Positions 10,267 to 20,212 of a DNA stretch of 64,000 bases are shown here, piece after piece (positions within the stretch are counted from its first letter, which is position 1; each line of letters opens with the position of its first letter). A model generated the notes under the pieces. It was not told where the DNA came from. It worked only from the letters and a program-made list of their open reading frames with translations, and searched no databases. Made by a program: the position numbers and the translations under genes. The stretch is from positions 6,346,215 to 6,410,214 of the forward strand of contig JAJHZJ010000009.1 of assembly GCA_023548195.1 (NCBI GenBank). Direction: 5' to 3'. The DNA is from Bettongia penicillata ogilbyi (taxonomy: Eukaryota; Chordata; Mammalia; Diprotodontia; Potoroidae).

Positions 10267-11305
10267 TCTTTTTTTTTTTTTTTAAATTTATTTATTTAAC
10301 TTTTTACATTCATTTCCACAAATTTTTGGGTTCCAAATTTTCCCCCCTTTTATCCCCTCCCCCCCACCCCAATAGCCCAAGCAATCTAATTTTCCCTATC
10401 TCCAATCTGTTCTCTCTTCTGTCATCCCTCCCTTCTCTTGTCTCCATCTTCTCTTTTCTCCTGTAGGGCCAGATGACTTTCTATTCCTCCTTAACTGTAT
10501 GTCTTCTTTCCTAGTTGCAACAACAATACTAAACAGTTGCTCCTAAAACTTTGAGTTCCAAATTCTCCCCATCCCTCCCTCCCCACCCATTCCCTTTGGG
10601 AAGGCAGGCAATTCAATATAGGCCATATCTGTGTAGCTTTGCAAATGACCTTCCTGATAGTCGTGTTGTGTAAGACTTAACTGAATTACCATCCCTCCTA
10701 ACCTGCCCCTCATTGTTTCTCTTCTGTCTTTTGATCCTGTCCCTCCCCAAGTGTTGACTTTCAATTACTCCCTCCTCCCTTTGCCCTCCCTTCCATCATC
10801 CGCCCCCCCCCCCCGCAATATCTCTTCCCCCACTTTCTTATACTGTAAGATAGGTTTACATACCAAAATGAGTGTGCATTTCACTCCTTCGTTTAGTCAA
10901 ATGTGATGAGGGTAAACTTCTTGGTTTTTTTTTTTTTTTTCCCCTCAGCTCTCCTCTTTTTCCCTCCACTAAAAAAATCTCCTGCTTGCCTCTTAAATGA
11001 CATATAGTTACCCCCTTCCATTTCCCCCTCTTTCCTCTCACTACATTTCTCTCTCACCATTTACCTTAATTTCTTTTAAGGTGTGGTCCCATCCTATTTA
11101 GTTCAATCTGTGCTCTCTGTATGTGTATGCATGTGTGTATGTGTGTGCATGCGTGTACATGTGTATGTGTGGTCCCACCAACTACCCAGATACTGAAAAG
11201 TTTTAAGAGTTAGAAATATTGTCTTTCCCTGTAGGAATGTGAACAGTTCATTTCTGGTAAGTCCCTTAACAATTCTCTTTGCTGTTTCCTTTTTCATGCT
11301 TCTTC

Positions 11306-12400
11306 TCATTCTTGTGTTTGAAAGTCAAATTTTCTTTTCAGCTCTGGTCTTTTCATTAAGAATGATTGAAAGTCCTCTGTTTCATTGAAAGACCATATTT
11401 TCCCTTGAAGTATTATACTCAGTTTAGCTGGGTAGGTGATTCTTGGTTTGAGTCCTAGTTCCTTTGCCTTCTGGAATATCCTATTCCACACCCTTCGATC
11501 CCTTAATGTAGAAGCTGCTAGATCTTGGGTTATCCTGATTGTATTTCCACAGTACTGGAATTGTTTCTTTCTAGCTGCTTGCAAGATTTTTTCCTTGAGC
11601 TGGGAGTTCTGGAATTTGGCCACAGTGTTCCTAGGAGTTTCTCTTTTTGGATCTCTTTCAGGTGGTGATCGATGGATTCTTTCAATACTTATTTTGCCCT
11701 CTGGTCCTAGAATGTCAGGGCAGTTTTCCTTGATAATTTCATGCAAGACGATGTCTAGGCTCTTTTTTTGATCATGGCTTTCAGGTAGTCCCATAATTTT
11801 TAAGTTGTCTCTCCTTGATCTATTTTCCAGGTCAGTTGTTTTTCCCATGAGATATCCATTTTTTCGTTCTTTTGCTGTTGTGTGGTGATTTCTTGGTTTC
11901 TCGTAAAGTCATTAGACTCCATCTGTTCCATTCTAATTTTGAGAAAACTATTAAATTCAGTGAGCTTTTGAGCCTCTTTTTCCATTTGGCTCATTCCGCT
12001 TTTGAAAGCATTCTTCTCCTCATTGGCTTTTTGAACCTCTTTTGCCAATTGAGTGAGCCTATTTTTCAAGGTGTTAATTTCCTCAGCATTTTTTTGGGTC
12101 TCCTTTACCACCAAGGTATTGACCCATTTTTCATACTTTTCTCGCATCTCTGTCATTTCTCTTCCCAGTTTTTCCTCCACCTGTCTAACTTGCTTTTCAA
12201 AATCCTTTTTAAGCTCTTCCAAGGCCTGAGCCCACCCGACACCCCCGTGGGGTGTCTGGGGTACTGAGGCCCCGCCCTCCACATCTTTCCCTGATGGCAA
12301 GACTACGTTCTCGTCCTCGCCATCAGATCCAAAGGTCGGGATCATTTGCACTTGTTGGAAAAAACTCTATAGTCTTATTTTTCTTCCCTTTTCTAGGCAT
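11306..12400 (-). pseudogene. L1-type ORF1p, broken (copy 1)
   Basis: The frame starts at the ATG at 12400 (MPRKGKKNKT). A 2-bp loss, relative to the copy at 32991, shifts the frame about 12 codons in. A second frame (12351-11800) encodes the coiled coil (EELKKDFEKQVRQVEEKLGR and further heptads). After a 13-bp deletion near 11847-11850, relative to copy 2, the third part (11848-11306) encodes the RNA-binding core and C-terminal domain: RSRRDNLKIMGLPESHDQ, then PRNTVAKFQNSQLKEKILQA and YPAKLSIILQGKIW. This is the usual ORF1p order (coiled coil, RRM-like domain, CTD). ORF1p forms trimers that coat L1 RNA. With two frameshifts this copy cannot make the protein. Confidence 0.88.
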
Positions 12401-13224
12401 TTTCCCAGCCAGTTACTTGGCTTCTGAGATTCCTTTCCACCTCCGCCTGGATCCGCCCAGCTAGTGCTTGGCCTCTGAGATTCAAATGCGCTTTCCGTGG
12501 CAAGCTTTAGTTCTGGCGCAGGGGTGGGGGCAGGGCCGCCTCCCAAGCTCGGTCCCTCAGGGGCTTTCTGCAGAGACTTTCAGGAACGGAGTGGGTGGGG
12601 GCGGGGTGGGAGGCCCGCCTCCTATGCTCAGCTCCCTCAGGGGTTTTATTCAGAGGCCTTCAGTAATAGAGCGGGGTGGGGGCAGGGCCGTCTCCCAGGC
12701 TCAGCTCCCTCAGGTTGGAAAGACCTTCATTATTGAAGATCCTACCTGCTGCTGGGGGATTCCTGAGTCCTGGGCTGCTGCCGCCTCAGCCGCCGCACGC
12801 CTCTGCCTCTGCCGCTTCCTGCCCCTGTCTCTGCCACCGCCGCTTCCTCTCGAGGGGGCCCAAGTCACGGAGATGCTCCACTCCACTCCCCTAGCCCAGC
12901 CTTCTTTCTCACTGACCTGTAGCTTTTGTGGGCGGAGGGACTTTCCCAGCTGCCGGAGCTTCCCTCTCTGAAGCCTGCTCGGGTCAGCTTCTCTGGGGCC
13001 GCGGCCAGGGCAGCGCTGGGGGTGGGGTCCGCTTTCCGGGGCACGATGGACCCTGGGGACGGCTCTCCAGGGCTCAGTGGAACAGAAATCTCTTCCCCTA
13101 TGTTTATGCACCCCCTGCCGTGATTCAGAATTTATGGGGATCTCTTTTTACCTCAATTCCATGGGTTGTGGGCTCGGAGCTCATAAATGTGCATCCTTCT
13201 ACTCCGCCATCTTGGCTCCGCCCC
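12401..13224 (-). promoter_or_regulatory. Half-L1 5' UTR / internal promoter (copy 1)
   Basis: GC- and CpG-rich sequence in an AT-rich setting. The element begins with a YY1-type AAGATGGC on the minus strand (13206-13213 as GCCATCTT on +). Three imperfect GC-rich units lie at about 12519-12590, 12591-12670 and 12671-12739, each containing a 'gtgggggcagggcc...ctcagctccctcagg' type core. L1 5' UTRs carry the internal RNA polymerase II promoter. The repeated units resemble rodent L1 monomers in layout, not in sequence. Confidence 0.7.
12710..13111 (-). other. Upstream reading frame in half-L1 5' UTR (copy 1)
   Basis: A sense-strand frame of 133 codons starts 114 bases inside the element's 5' end with MHKHRGRDFCSTEPWRAVPR. 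The copies at 32405 and 33662 start with matching residues at the same distance, and copy 2 has a matching start at 17457. It is Arg/Pro/Gln-rich with no recognised domain. GC-rich composition alone can keep frames open, so coding is unproven. Confidence 0.3.
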
Positions 13225-13240
13225 TAATTTCACATTTCTT
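13225..13240. repeat. Target-site duplication, right
   Basis: TAATTTCACATTTCTT, exact copy of 10251-10266. It abuts the 5' end of half-L1 copy 1. Confidence 0.95.
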
Positions 13241-14264
13241 GAGCATTACTCTTTCAGGTACCAAGCTTTCAGGGGTTTGTAGGTATGTCAGAGCTGAGTA
13301 CTCTGCTGTTCAGGTAGCACCAAAACATACATTCAAATGTTAAAGTCCCATGAGTTTTCATTAAAGAAGCTTTTTACTATGTATTGAGGGTACTATGATG
13401 CTGCTTTGGGTTTGGATTCAGCAAAAATGTGCAAAATTTGAACTGTATCTCAAGATTGTATTTTAGTGATTCCTTTTATAGAATTTTTAAAAATTCAATT
13501 TTATTTATGGTTCTGAATTCCCTGGCTTTCTTCCTTGTTCTCCACCCATTGAGAAGGCAATTACAACCCATTATAAAAGCCTTTAGTTATGCACAACAAA
13601 TTCTTGTGTTAGCCTTTTCAAAAAAGAAAAAAGGCTTCAGTCTTCACTGTGAGGCTCATCAGTTCTCTATCTGAAAGTGGATAGCATGTGTCAGTGTGAG
13701 TCCTTTTGAATGTTGGTTGATCACACTGTTGACTAGAGTTCTTAAGTCCTTCAAAGTTGATTAATCTTTTGTTATCATCTGCTTACACTCACTTGACTTG
13801 GCATCATTTCCTGTAAGTCTTCCCAATTTTTCTGTTTTAGCAGTTACTATTAGGACAATAAAGCATTAACTTTGTGTACACATTGGGCTTCTCAGTGTTA
13901 CTGATTTTTGAAAAAGTATTTCACAAAGACTAGTGATTTGTAGCCTGGTGCTTTCATTACAAATCAACATCTTGAACATCAGTATAATGAATTTATATGA
14001 ATATGAACTTATAATTAAGTTAAATGTATAAAGTACAAAATTTTATCTTTGACTTAGACATTATTGGTTACTTCTAAATATTCTCCCCTGAGTTTTTGAT
14101 GAGACTTCTCTTAGCGTTACCTGTTTGATTTTCAGTGTCCTTTGATCACTTATCCATGTCATAGTCACTTTGCATGAGTGTATATTTTGTCTTGTCCCTT
14201 TTCTGACTTGCTTATCTCAGTTTAATTGTTCAGTTAGATTGTTTAATTATCATTTCTAGGCAGA
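13241..14264. other. Intergenic spacer, no gene
   Basis: AT-rich, apparently unique sequence. No open frame with recognisable homology, RNA gene or clear repeat is visible. Confidence 0.5.
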
Positions 14265-14802
14265 TGACTCTGAAATACACATATGTAATTCATATCTCAC
14301 CTAAGCTCCAATCCTGTAATCACCAAGCATCTGTTAGGCTTCTCTGCTTGGATGTTCCATGAACATTCATTGGTCCTCAAAGATTCCCTGTTTCTCTAGA
14401 GGGCATCAGTTAGACATTTATTAAGTGGCACATAGTTGCTGTGGCCCCGTATATAGACCACCAGCCATGAATGCACAGATTAATAACCTCAGTTATCTTC
14501 AACTCTTTCAGTCCTTATCCCCCTATATCCAACCAGTTATCAGATCTTGAGCTCTTTAATTGGTTCCCCTGACTCCTTTTACTCTAATGCAATCTCCATA
14601 CTACTGTAAAGTTAATATTCCTCAAGCACTGGGTGACCACATCGTTTCCTACTCAAGAAGTGGCTTCCTGTTACATGTCAGCTAAAGTAGAAATTGGTTA
14701 GGGATTTTAAACCTCTCACAAATGGCTCCTGCTGACATTTTCAGGTGTATTTCTTATTGGTGTATTATCACCGTCTTTCATGTCTTCTCTGCTGTAGCCA
14801 AA
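14265..14802 (+). repeat. L2-like LINE, left half
   Basis: Pyrimidine-rich sequence with L2-type landmarks in + orientation ('ctctaatgcaatctccatac', 'aagcactgggtgaccacat', 'atggctcctgctgacattttc'). It is interrupted by half-L1 copy 2 and resumes after 17578 ('cttttcacatgccttcccca', 'tagaatgttttctccttcc'). Confidence 0.5.
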
Positions 14803-14818
14803 ATGGCTTTGTTTTTCT
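14803..14818. repeat. Target-site duplication, left (copy 2)
   Basis: ATGGCTTTGTTTTTCT. It matches 17563-17578 at 15 of 16 bases. Confidence 0.9.
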
Positions 14819-15803
14819 TTTTTTTTTCTTAATACAAATTTATTTATTTAACTTTTTACATTCATTTTCACAAAATTTGGGTTCCAAATTTTCTCCCCAT
14901 TTGTCCCCTCCACCCACCCCAATACATCAAGCATTCCAATTTTCCCTATTACCAATCTGCCCTCTCTTCTATCATCCCTCCCTTCTCTTGTCCCCATCTT
15001 GTCTTTTGTCCTGTAGGGCCAGATGACTTTCTATTCCCCATTAACTGTATTTCTTATTTCCTAGTAGCAAGAACAATACTCAACAGTTGTTCCTCAAACT
15101 TTGAGTTCCAAATTCTCCCCATCCCTCCCCACCCATTCCCTTTGGGAAGGCAGGCAATTCAATATAGGCCCTATCTGTGTAGTTTTGCAAATGACTTCCA
15201 TAATAGTCATGATGTGTAAGACTATTTCCCTCCATCTTATCCTGTCCCCCATCATTTCTATTCTGTCTTTTGATCCTGTCCCTCCCCAAGAGTGTTGACT
15301 TCAAATTGCTCCCTCCTTCCATTGCCTTCCCTTCCATCATCCCCCCCACCCTGCTTATCTCCTCCCCCACTTTCCTGTATTATAAGATAGGTTTTCATAC
15401 CAAAATGAGTGTGCATTTTATTCCTTCCTTTAGTTGAATGTGATGAGGGTAAACTTCATATTTTTTTCTCAGCTCTCCTCTTTTTCCCTCCTCTAAAAAG
15501 TCTCCTGCTTGCCTCTTGAATGAGATTTAATTTACCCCATTCCATTTCACCCTTTCTCCTCCCACTACATTTCTCTCTCACCATTTACCGTAATTTCTTT
15601 TAAGATATGGTCCCATCCTATTCAATTCTCTCTGTGCTTTCTGTCTCTGTGCGTGTATGTGTGTGTGTGGTCCCACCAACTACCCAGATACTGAAAAGTT
15701 TTAAGAGTTACAAATATTGTCTTTCCATGTAGGAATGTAAACAGTTCAACTTTGGTAAGTCCCTTTTGACTTCTCTTTGCTGTTTACTTTTTCATGCTTC
15801 TTC

Positions 15804-16884
15804 TCATTCTTGTGTTTGAAAGTCAAATTTTCTTTTCAGCTCTGGTCTTTTCATCAAGAATGCTTGAAAGTCCTCTGTTTCATTGAAAGACCATATTTTC
15901 CCTTGAAGTATTATACTCAGTTTTGCTGGGTAGGTGCTTCTTGGTTTCAGCCCTAGTTCCTTTGACTTCTGGAATATCCTATTCCATGCCCTTTGATCCC
16001 TTAATGTAGAAGCTGCTAGATCTTGGGTTATCCTGATTGTATTTCCACAATACTGGAATTGTTTCTTTCTAGCTACTTGCAATATTTTCTCCTTGAGCTG
16101 GGAATTCTGGAATTTGGCCACAATGTTCCTAGGAGTTTCTCTTTTTGGATCTCTTTCAGGCGATGATCGATGGATTCCTTCAATACTTATTTTGCCCTCT
16201 GGTTCTAGAATATCAGGGCAGTTCTCCTTGATAATTTCATGAAAGATGATGTCTAGGCTCTTTTTTTGATCATGGCTTTCAGGTAGTCCCATAATTTTTA
16301 AATTGTCTCCCCTGGATCTCTTTTCCAGGTCAGTTGTTTTTCCCATGAGATATTTCACATTCTCTTCCATTTTTTCATTCTTTTGGTTTTGTTTTGTGAT
16401 TTCTTGGTTTCTCAGAAAGTCATTAGCCTCCATCTATTCCATTCTCATTTTGAGAGAACTATTATCTTCAGTGAGCTTTTGAACCTCCTTTTCCATTTGG
16501 CCTATTCTGCTTTTGAAAGCATTCTTCTCCTCATTGGCTTTTTGAACCTCTTTTGCCAATTGAGTGAGCCTATTTTTCAAGGTGTTATTTTCTTCAGCAT
16601 TTTTTTGGGTCTCCATTAGCAGGGTATTGACCCGTTTTTCATACTTTTCTTGCATCTCTCTCATTTCTCTTCCCAGCTTTTCCTCCACCTGTCTAACTTG
16701 ATTTTCAAAATCCTTTTTGAGCTCTTTCATGGCCTGAGCCCACCGGACATCCACCTCGGATGTCTGGGATAGAGAGGCTCCGACCTCCACGTCTTTCCCT
16801 GATGGCAAGCATTGTACTTCCTCATCAGAAATTAAAGGAGGAAGTAACATTTGTTCTCCAAGAAAGTAGCCCTTTTCTGGGCAT
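15804..16884 (-). pseudogene. L1-type ORF1p, single nonsense codon in main frame (copy 2)
   Basis: From about 16850 to 15804 the reading frame is continuous except for one TAG at about 16434-16436, where copy 1 has CAG (Gln). Before it lies the coiled coil (KKDFENQVRQVEEKLGREMR and following heptads). After it come the RRM-like and C-terminal domains (NLKIMGLPESHDQKKSLDII, PRNIVAKFQNSQLKEKILQV, YPAKLSIILQGKIWSFNETE) ending FDFQTQE-stop. The normal start ATG at 16884 (MPRKG) is out of frame with the rest because of a small deletion just after it. The protein is therefore not made as such, but decay is light. Confidence 0.88.
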
Positions 16885-17562
16885 TTTCCCAGCCAGTTAC
16901 TTGACTTCTGAGATTCCTCTCCACCCCTGCCTAGATCTGCCCAGATAGTGCTTGGGGTCTGAGATTCAAATGCTGCTCCCCAGCCTCAGGGCTTTCCACG
17001 ATGGGCAGGGCTGCTGTTCAATGTGATCTTAAGTTCTGGTGCTCTTGTGGGGGCAGGGCCACCTCCCAGGCTCATTTCCCTCAGGAGGCTTACACAGAGA
17101 TCTTCAGTAATGGCCCTAAGCTCCTGTCTGCTTGGGGAGTCCCAGGCCACCACTGCCTCTGCCGCTGCCTCCACCACTGCCTCCAGAGGGGGTCCGAGTC
17201 ACGGAGACACGCTGCTCCCCTCTCAGCCAGCCCAGATGTCTCTCTCACTGACCTGGAGTGCCTGTGTGTGGAGGGACCTTCACGGCCGCCGGAGATTCCG
17301 TCCCTGAAGCCTGCTCGGATCTGCTCCTCTGGGGCTGTGTGGCCAGGGCAGTGCAGGGGTGGGCTCTGCTTCTGGAGCACGACGGACCCCTGGGAATGGC
17401 TTTCCAGGGCTCTCTGGAATGGAAATCTCTTCCACTGTGTTTCTGCGTGGGTTCCACTGCTCCAGAATTTATGGGGAGTTCTTTTTACGGGAAATTTATG
17501 GGCTGTGGGTTCGGAGCTAGCATACGTGAGTCTTTCTACTCCACCACCTTGGCTCCTCCCCC
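16885..17562 (-). promoter_or_regulatory. Half-L1 5' UTR (copy 2)
   Basis: Shortest of the three complete 5' UTRs, containing one GC-rich unit (about 17047-17115) where copy 1 has three. An upstream frame begins at 17457 (MEPTQKHSGRDFHSREPWKA), about 105 bases from the element's 5' end. The YY1-type motif is mutated (AAGGTGGT). Confidence 0.6.
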
Positions 17563-17578
17563 ATGGCTTTATTTTTCT
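17563..17578. repeat. Target-site duplication, right (copy 2)
   Basis: ATGGCTTTATTTTTCT, paired with 14803-14818 with one mismatch. The L2 sequence continues to the right. Confidence 0.9.
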
Positions 17579-17820
17579 GCGTACATGACTTTCCATCTTT
17601 TCTCTCCACCTTTTCACATGCCTTCCCCAATGCCTAGAATGTTTTCTCCTTCCTCCTTGTAGGATCCCTAGTTTTCTTGAAAGCACCAGTTGTGTTGTCT
17701 CCAATAGATCTCTGCCACGTCGCCTCTCCCCCTAAGGAATTGTATATATTTCAATTTGTGCGTGGATGCAGATTCATTGGGGGCAGATTGCTTCCTGGTT
17801 ATCTTTGAATAAATCCTCTG
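17579..17820 (+). repeat. L2-like LINE, right half
   Basis: Continuation of the L2 interrupted at 14802. It reads into 'tgtaggatccctagttttct' and AT-rich 3'-end-like sequence. Confidence 0.45.
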
Positions 17821-17961
17821 AGCTTTTTATCCATTCTTACTCATTTTTTCTTTTTATGCTTATAGCATGTGTTTCTTCATTCTCCTTCTTCCTTCCACCC
17901 ACCCACCCCCCACCTTGCATTGTAATCTTTCATAAAATTGTTTCCAGGTTTTGTTCTTCCT

Positions 17962-18190
17962 TTAGGTGTCTCAGTGGATAGAGCCCTGGGCCTGGAATCT
18001 CCAAGACTTGAATTCAAAGCTCACCTCACCTACTCCCATGCTGTGTGGCCCTGAGCAAGTCACTTTACCTCCATTTTTTTGCTTCAGTTTTCTCAACTAT
18101 AAAAGGGTGGTAATAATAGTTCCTATTTCCCAGGTTGTCAGGGTCAAGGTAAACAATAATCATAAAGTGAATTTTTAGCAAGTGCCAGGT
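17962..18190 (+). repeat. Core-SINE/MIR-like SINE
   Basis: Well preserved: 'gtctcagtggatagagccct', B-box region 'cttgaattcaaagc', core 'tgtggccctgagcaagtcac', then 'cagttttctcaactataaaa' and a tail with 'gttgtcagggtcaaggt'. + orientation. Confidence 0.8.
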
Positions 18191-18639
18191 GCATATTATA
18201 TGCGATATTTATCTTTTATTGTTCAATTGCATTATTGTTTCCTTTAATATGAATATGAATATGCAGTGATTCATTTATCAGTTCTCATGTAGCTCTGTGT
18301 AGAAAGCCTAGATTTAACGTCCCAACATAATTTTTGTATATTCAGAATAACTTAAAATTTTTGCCCATCTTAAAACTTTATGAATTAGAAAATTATCCAT
18401 ATCAATATTTCCAGATCAAACCAGAAAAAGGACATCATATATTAGATTATGAACCTATTACAGAATATTTCTAATGAATTTTTATTCACCCTCTGGTTTT
18501 GGTGTCACTTAAATTTTCACCTTCCAGAGCCATCCTTAATTTTTTTAAATGAAGAAAAATTTCAAAACCAATTAGTACATTGAAAAAATTTGAAAATAAT
18601 TGTACTTCAGGTGTTTCCTAATGTCTCTTCTAAATAATT
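18191..18639. other. Intergenic spacer, no gene
   Basis: AT-rich sequence. Nothing is recognised. Confidence 0.5.
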
Positions 18640-19700
18640 GTTTTCTAATGTCTCTGGGGACAAGCTTGTTCTTTGTAATTTTACAGTATTCATTTTCAGT
18701 TGTATTAAGTTTGTTTTATCCATTTACATTTAGTCATTGTGTATAGTTTTCTTATATATTCCACTTTGCATCAGTGAATTTCAGTCTTCCCATGTTCTCT
18801 GTATTCATTATTTCTTTCATAGAGTGCAGCAATCTATTATATTCTTGTACCACAATTGGTTGAGCCATTCCCCTCCTGCTACATGTAATCCATGGGTTGT
18901 GTTTGATACTTGTGTTTAAGTCATATTTCCCTCCATATCCTTCCCTTCTCCCTCCTAGACAGCCATCCCACATAACAAATGATATTTTTGAAAGACAAAA
19001 GAAAGGATAAATCAGCATAACTGATAATACATTAACAAATACTCTGGACCTCCCCTGCAAACGGATGGAATGAGAGGGTTGGCTTCTTCTATCTTCCTTG
19101 AGCCATGCTTGTTCGTTGTAATTTCACAGTATTCACTTGATTTTTTTGTGCGTGGTTTTTCTTTCCATTTATATTGTTGTAATAATTACATATATTTTAT
19201 TGACTTTATTTTTTTCTTTCATTAGTTAATGGCAACTTTTCCATGTTTCTTTGTATTAGTCACGTGTCATTTCTTGCCAAGTAATATTCCACTGTATTCA
19301 TATGCCAGTTTCTTTGGCTATTTCCCAATTGATGGGCATCACTTTGTTTCCAATTATTTTCTATCACAAAAAGTACTGCTGTACATATTTCAGCTTATAT
19401 GATGCACTTTTTTCTTATCCATAATCTCCTTAGGGTATAAGCTTACTACTAGTGTTATTTCAGTTTTAATAATTTTATTTGTGAAATTTCGAATTGCTTT
19501 CCAAAATGGTTGTACTGATTTAAAACTCCACCAGCAGTGCACTAGTGTACCTTGCTCCAGCATTGACTGTTCTCCTATTTGTCATCTTTGCCTGTTTGCA
19601 CAGTCTGAGACAAAACCTCTTGTGATTTTAATTTCTTGTATAAATGTTGATTTGAAGCCTGGCTTTGTTAATAATTTGCAATTCTTACCTTGAGAACTGT
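18640..19700 (-). repeat. L1 3' UTR fragments, two overlapping copies
   Basis: Two blocks share the series 'tttgtaattttacagtattcat', 'ccacaattggttgagccatt' and 'atttcccaattgatgggcat', typical of reverse-complemented L1 3' regions. One lies at about 18640-18920 and one at about 19095-19700; they restart with the same 'cttgttctttgtaattttacagtattc' type line. Boundaries are soft. Confidence 0.6.
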
Positions 19701-19859
19701 TTATATTCTCTGGTCACCTTTGTGCTGGGGGAGTGGCTTTTGGTTGTACCTATGTATATGTAGTAAATTATTAATGTGCATTATATATAAAACAAATTAA
19801 TATCAACATGCTACATAAGGTCACATTTCCATTCAGAATGGAGTGTGTGGAATATGGTA

Positions 19860-20202
19860 TGTTGAAAATGAGTCTAACAAGCCCCCAACAGTGAGAAACA
19901 TGCTCACCTTAAATAAAGAACAATACTTGTTATGAAATCAGGAAGGCCTTTATTATTCATTACATCCACTGGATGGGTAGCATCCCCAGTAAGGTTACAG
20001 GATAATTATAGGAAGATGGAGGCTTCTTCTACTGTTTTCTGAACTTTGGATCTCCCCAAACACCATCCCCTGGCCATGTGACTCCATGTTCTCCTCCCTG
20101 ACAGGCCCTTGGATTTTGTGGGAAGTAATAAGGTTCTGTTGTTCACATTCCTGGGTGATAGTGGGTTGTGACCTAGCATGGACAGGTTACAGGTCAGAAA
20201 CT
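19860..20202 (-). repeat. ERV 3' LTR with inverted U3 segment
   Basis: 19860-20110 matches the 5' LTR in the same orientation, from the TGTT edge through the AATAAA signal (TTTATT at 19949-19954 on +). The next 86 bases, 20117-20202, match the first part of U3 in the opposite orientation, starting TGTGGGAAGTAATAAGG on the + strand. About 28 bases present in the 5' LTR are missing between the two parts. Confidence 0.8.
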
Positions 20203-20212
20203 AAGAATGTAA

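Larger units (their letters stand above)
10267..13224 (-). mobile_element. Complete ORF1-only L1 (half-L1/HAL1), copy 1
   Basis: A 2,958-bp minus-strand retrotransposon with all ends present. Its 5' end at 13224 reads GGGGCGGAGCCAAGATGGCG, the L1-type start with a YY1 motif. A GC-rich 5' UTR (12401-13224), a broken ORF1 (11306-12400), a 3' UTR (about 10300-11305) and a poly(A) tail at 10267-10284 follow. There is no endonuclease/reverse-transcriptase ORF2: the 3' UTR begins directly after ORF1. A perfect 16-bp target duplication flanks it, so the absence of ORF2 predates insertion. ORF1-only L1 derivatives are known as HAL1 and would depend on L1 ORF2p supplied in trans. The perfect duplication suggests a fairly recent insertion. 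Confidence 0.92.
14819..17562 (-). mobile_element. Complete ORF1-only L1 (half-L1/HAL1), copy 2
   Basis: A 2,744-bp minus-strand element: 5' end GGGGGAGGAGCCAAGGTGGTGG at 17562 (YY1 core mutated), 5' UTR 16885-17562 with one GC-rich unit (about 17047-17115), ORF1 15804-16884, 3' UTR and a T-rich left end representing the poly(A) tail. The ORF2 region is absent, exactly as in copy 1. It sits inside an L2 and is flanked by a 16-bp target duplication with one mismatch. Sequence similarity to copy 1 is high throughout. Confidence 0.91.

Noticed and set aside
12468..12971. 167-codon + strand open frame
   Set aside because: Lies antisense in the GC-rich half-L1 5' UTR; low-complexity Pro/Leu/Ser content and no homologue recognised.
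17001..17704. Long open frames on both strands (195 and 204 codons)
   Set aside because: Composition effect of the half-L1 5' UTR of copy 2; the minus frame extends past the element's 5' end into L2 sequence, so it is not one gene.
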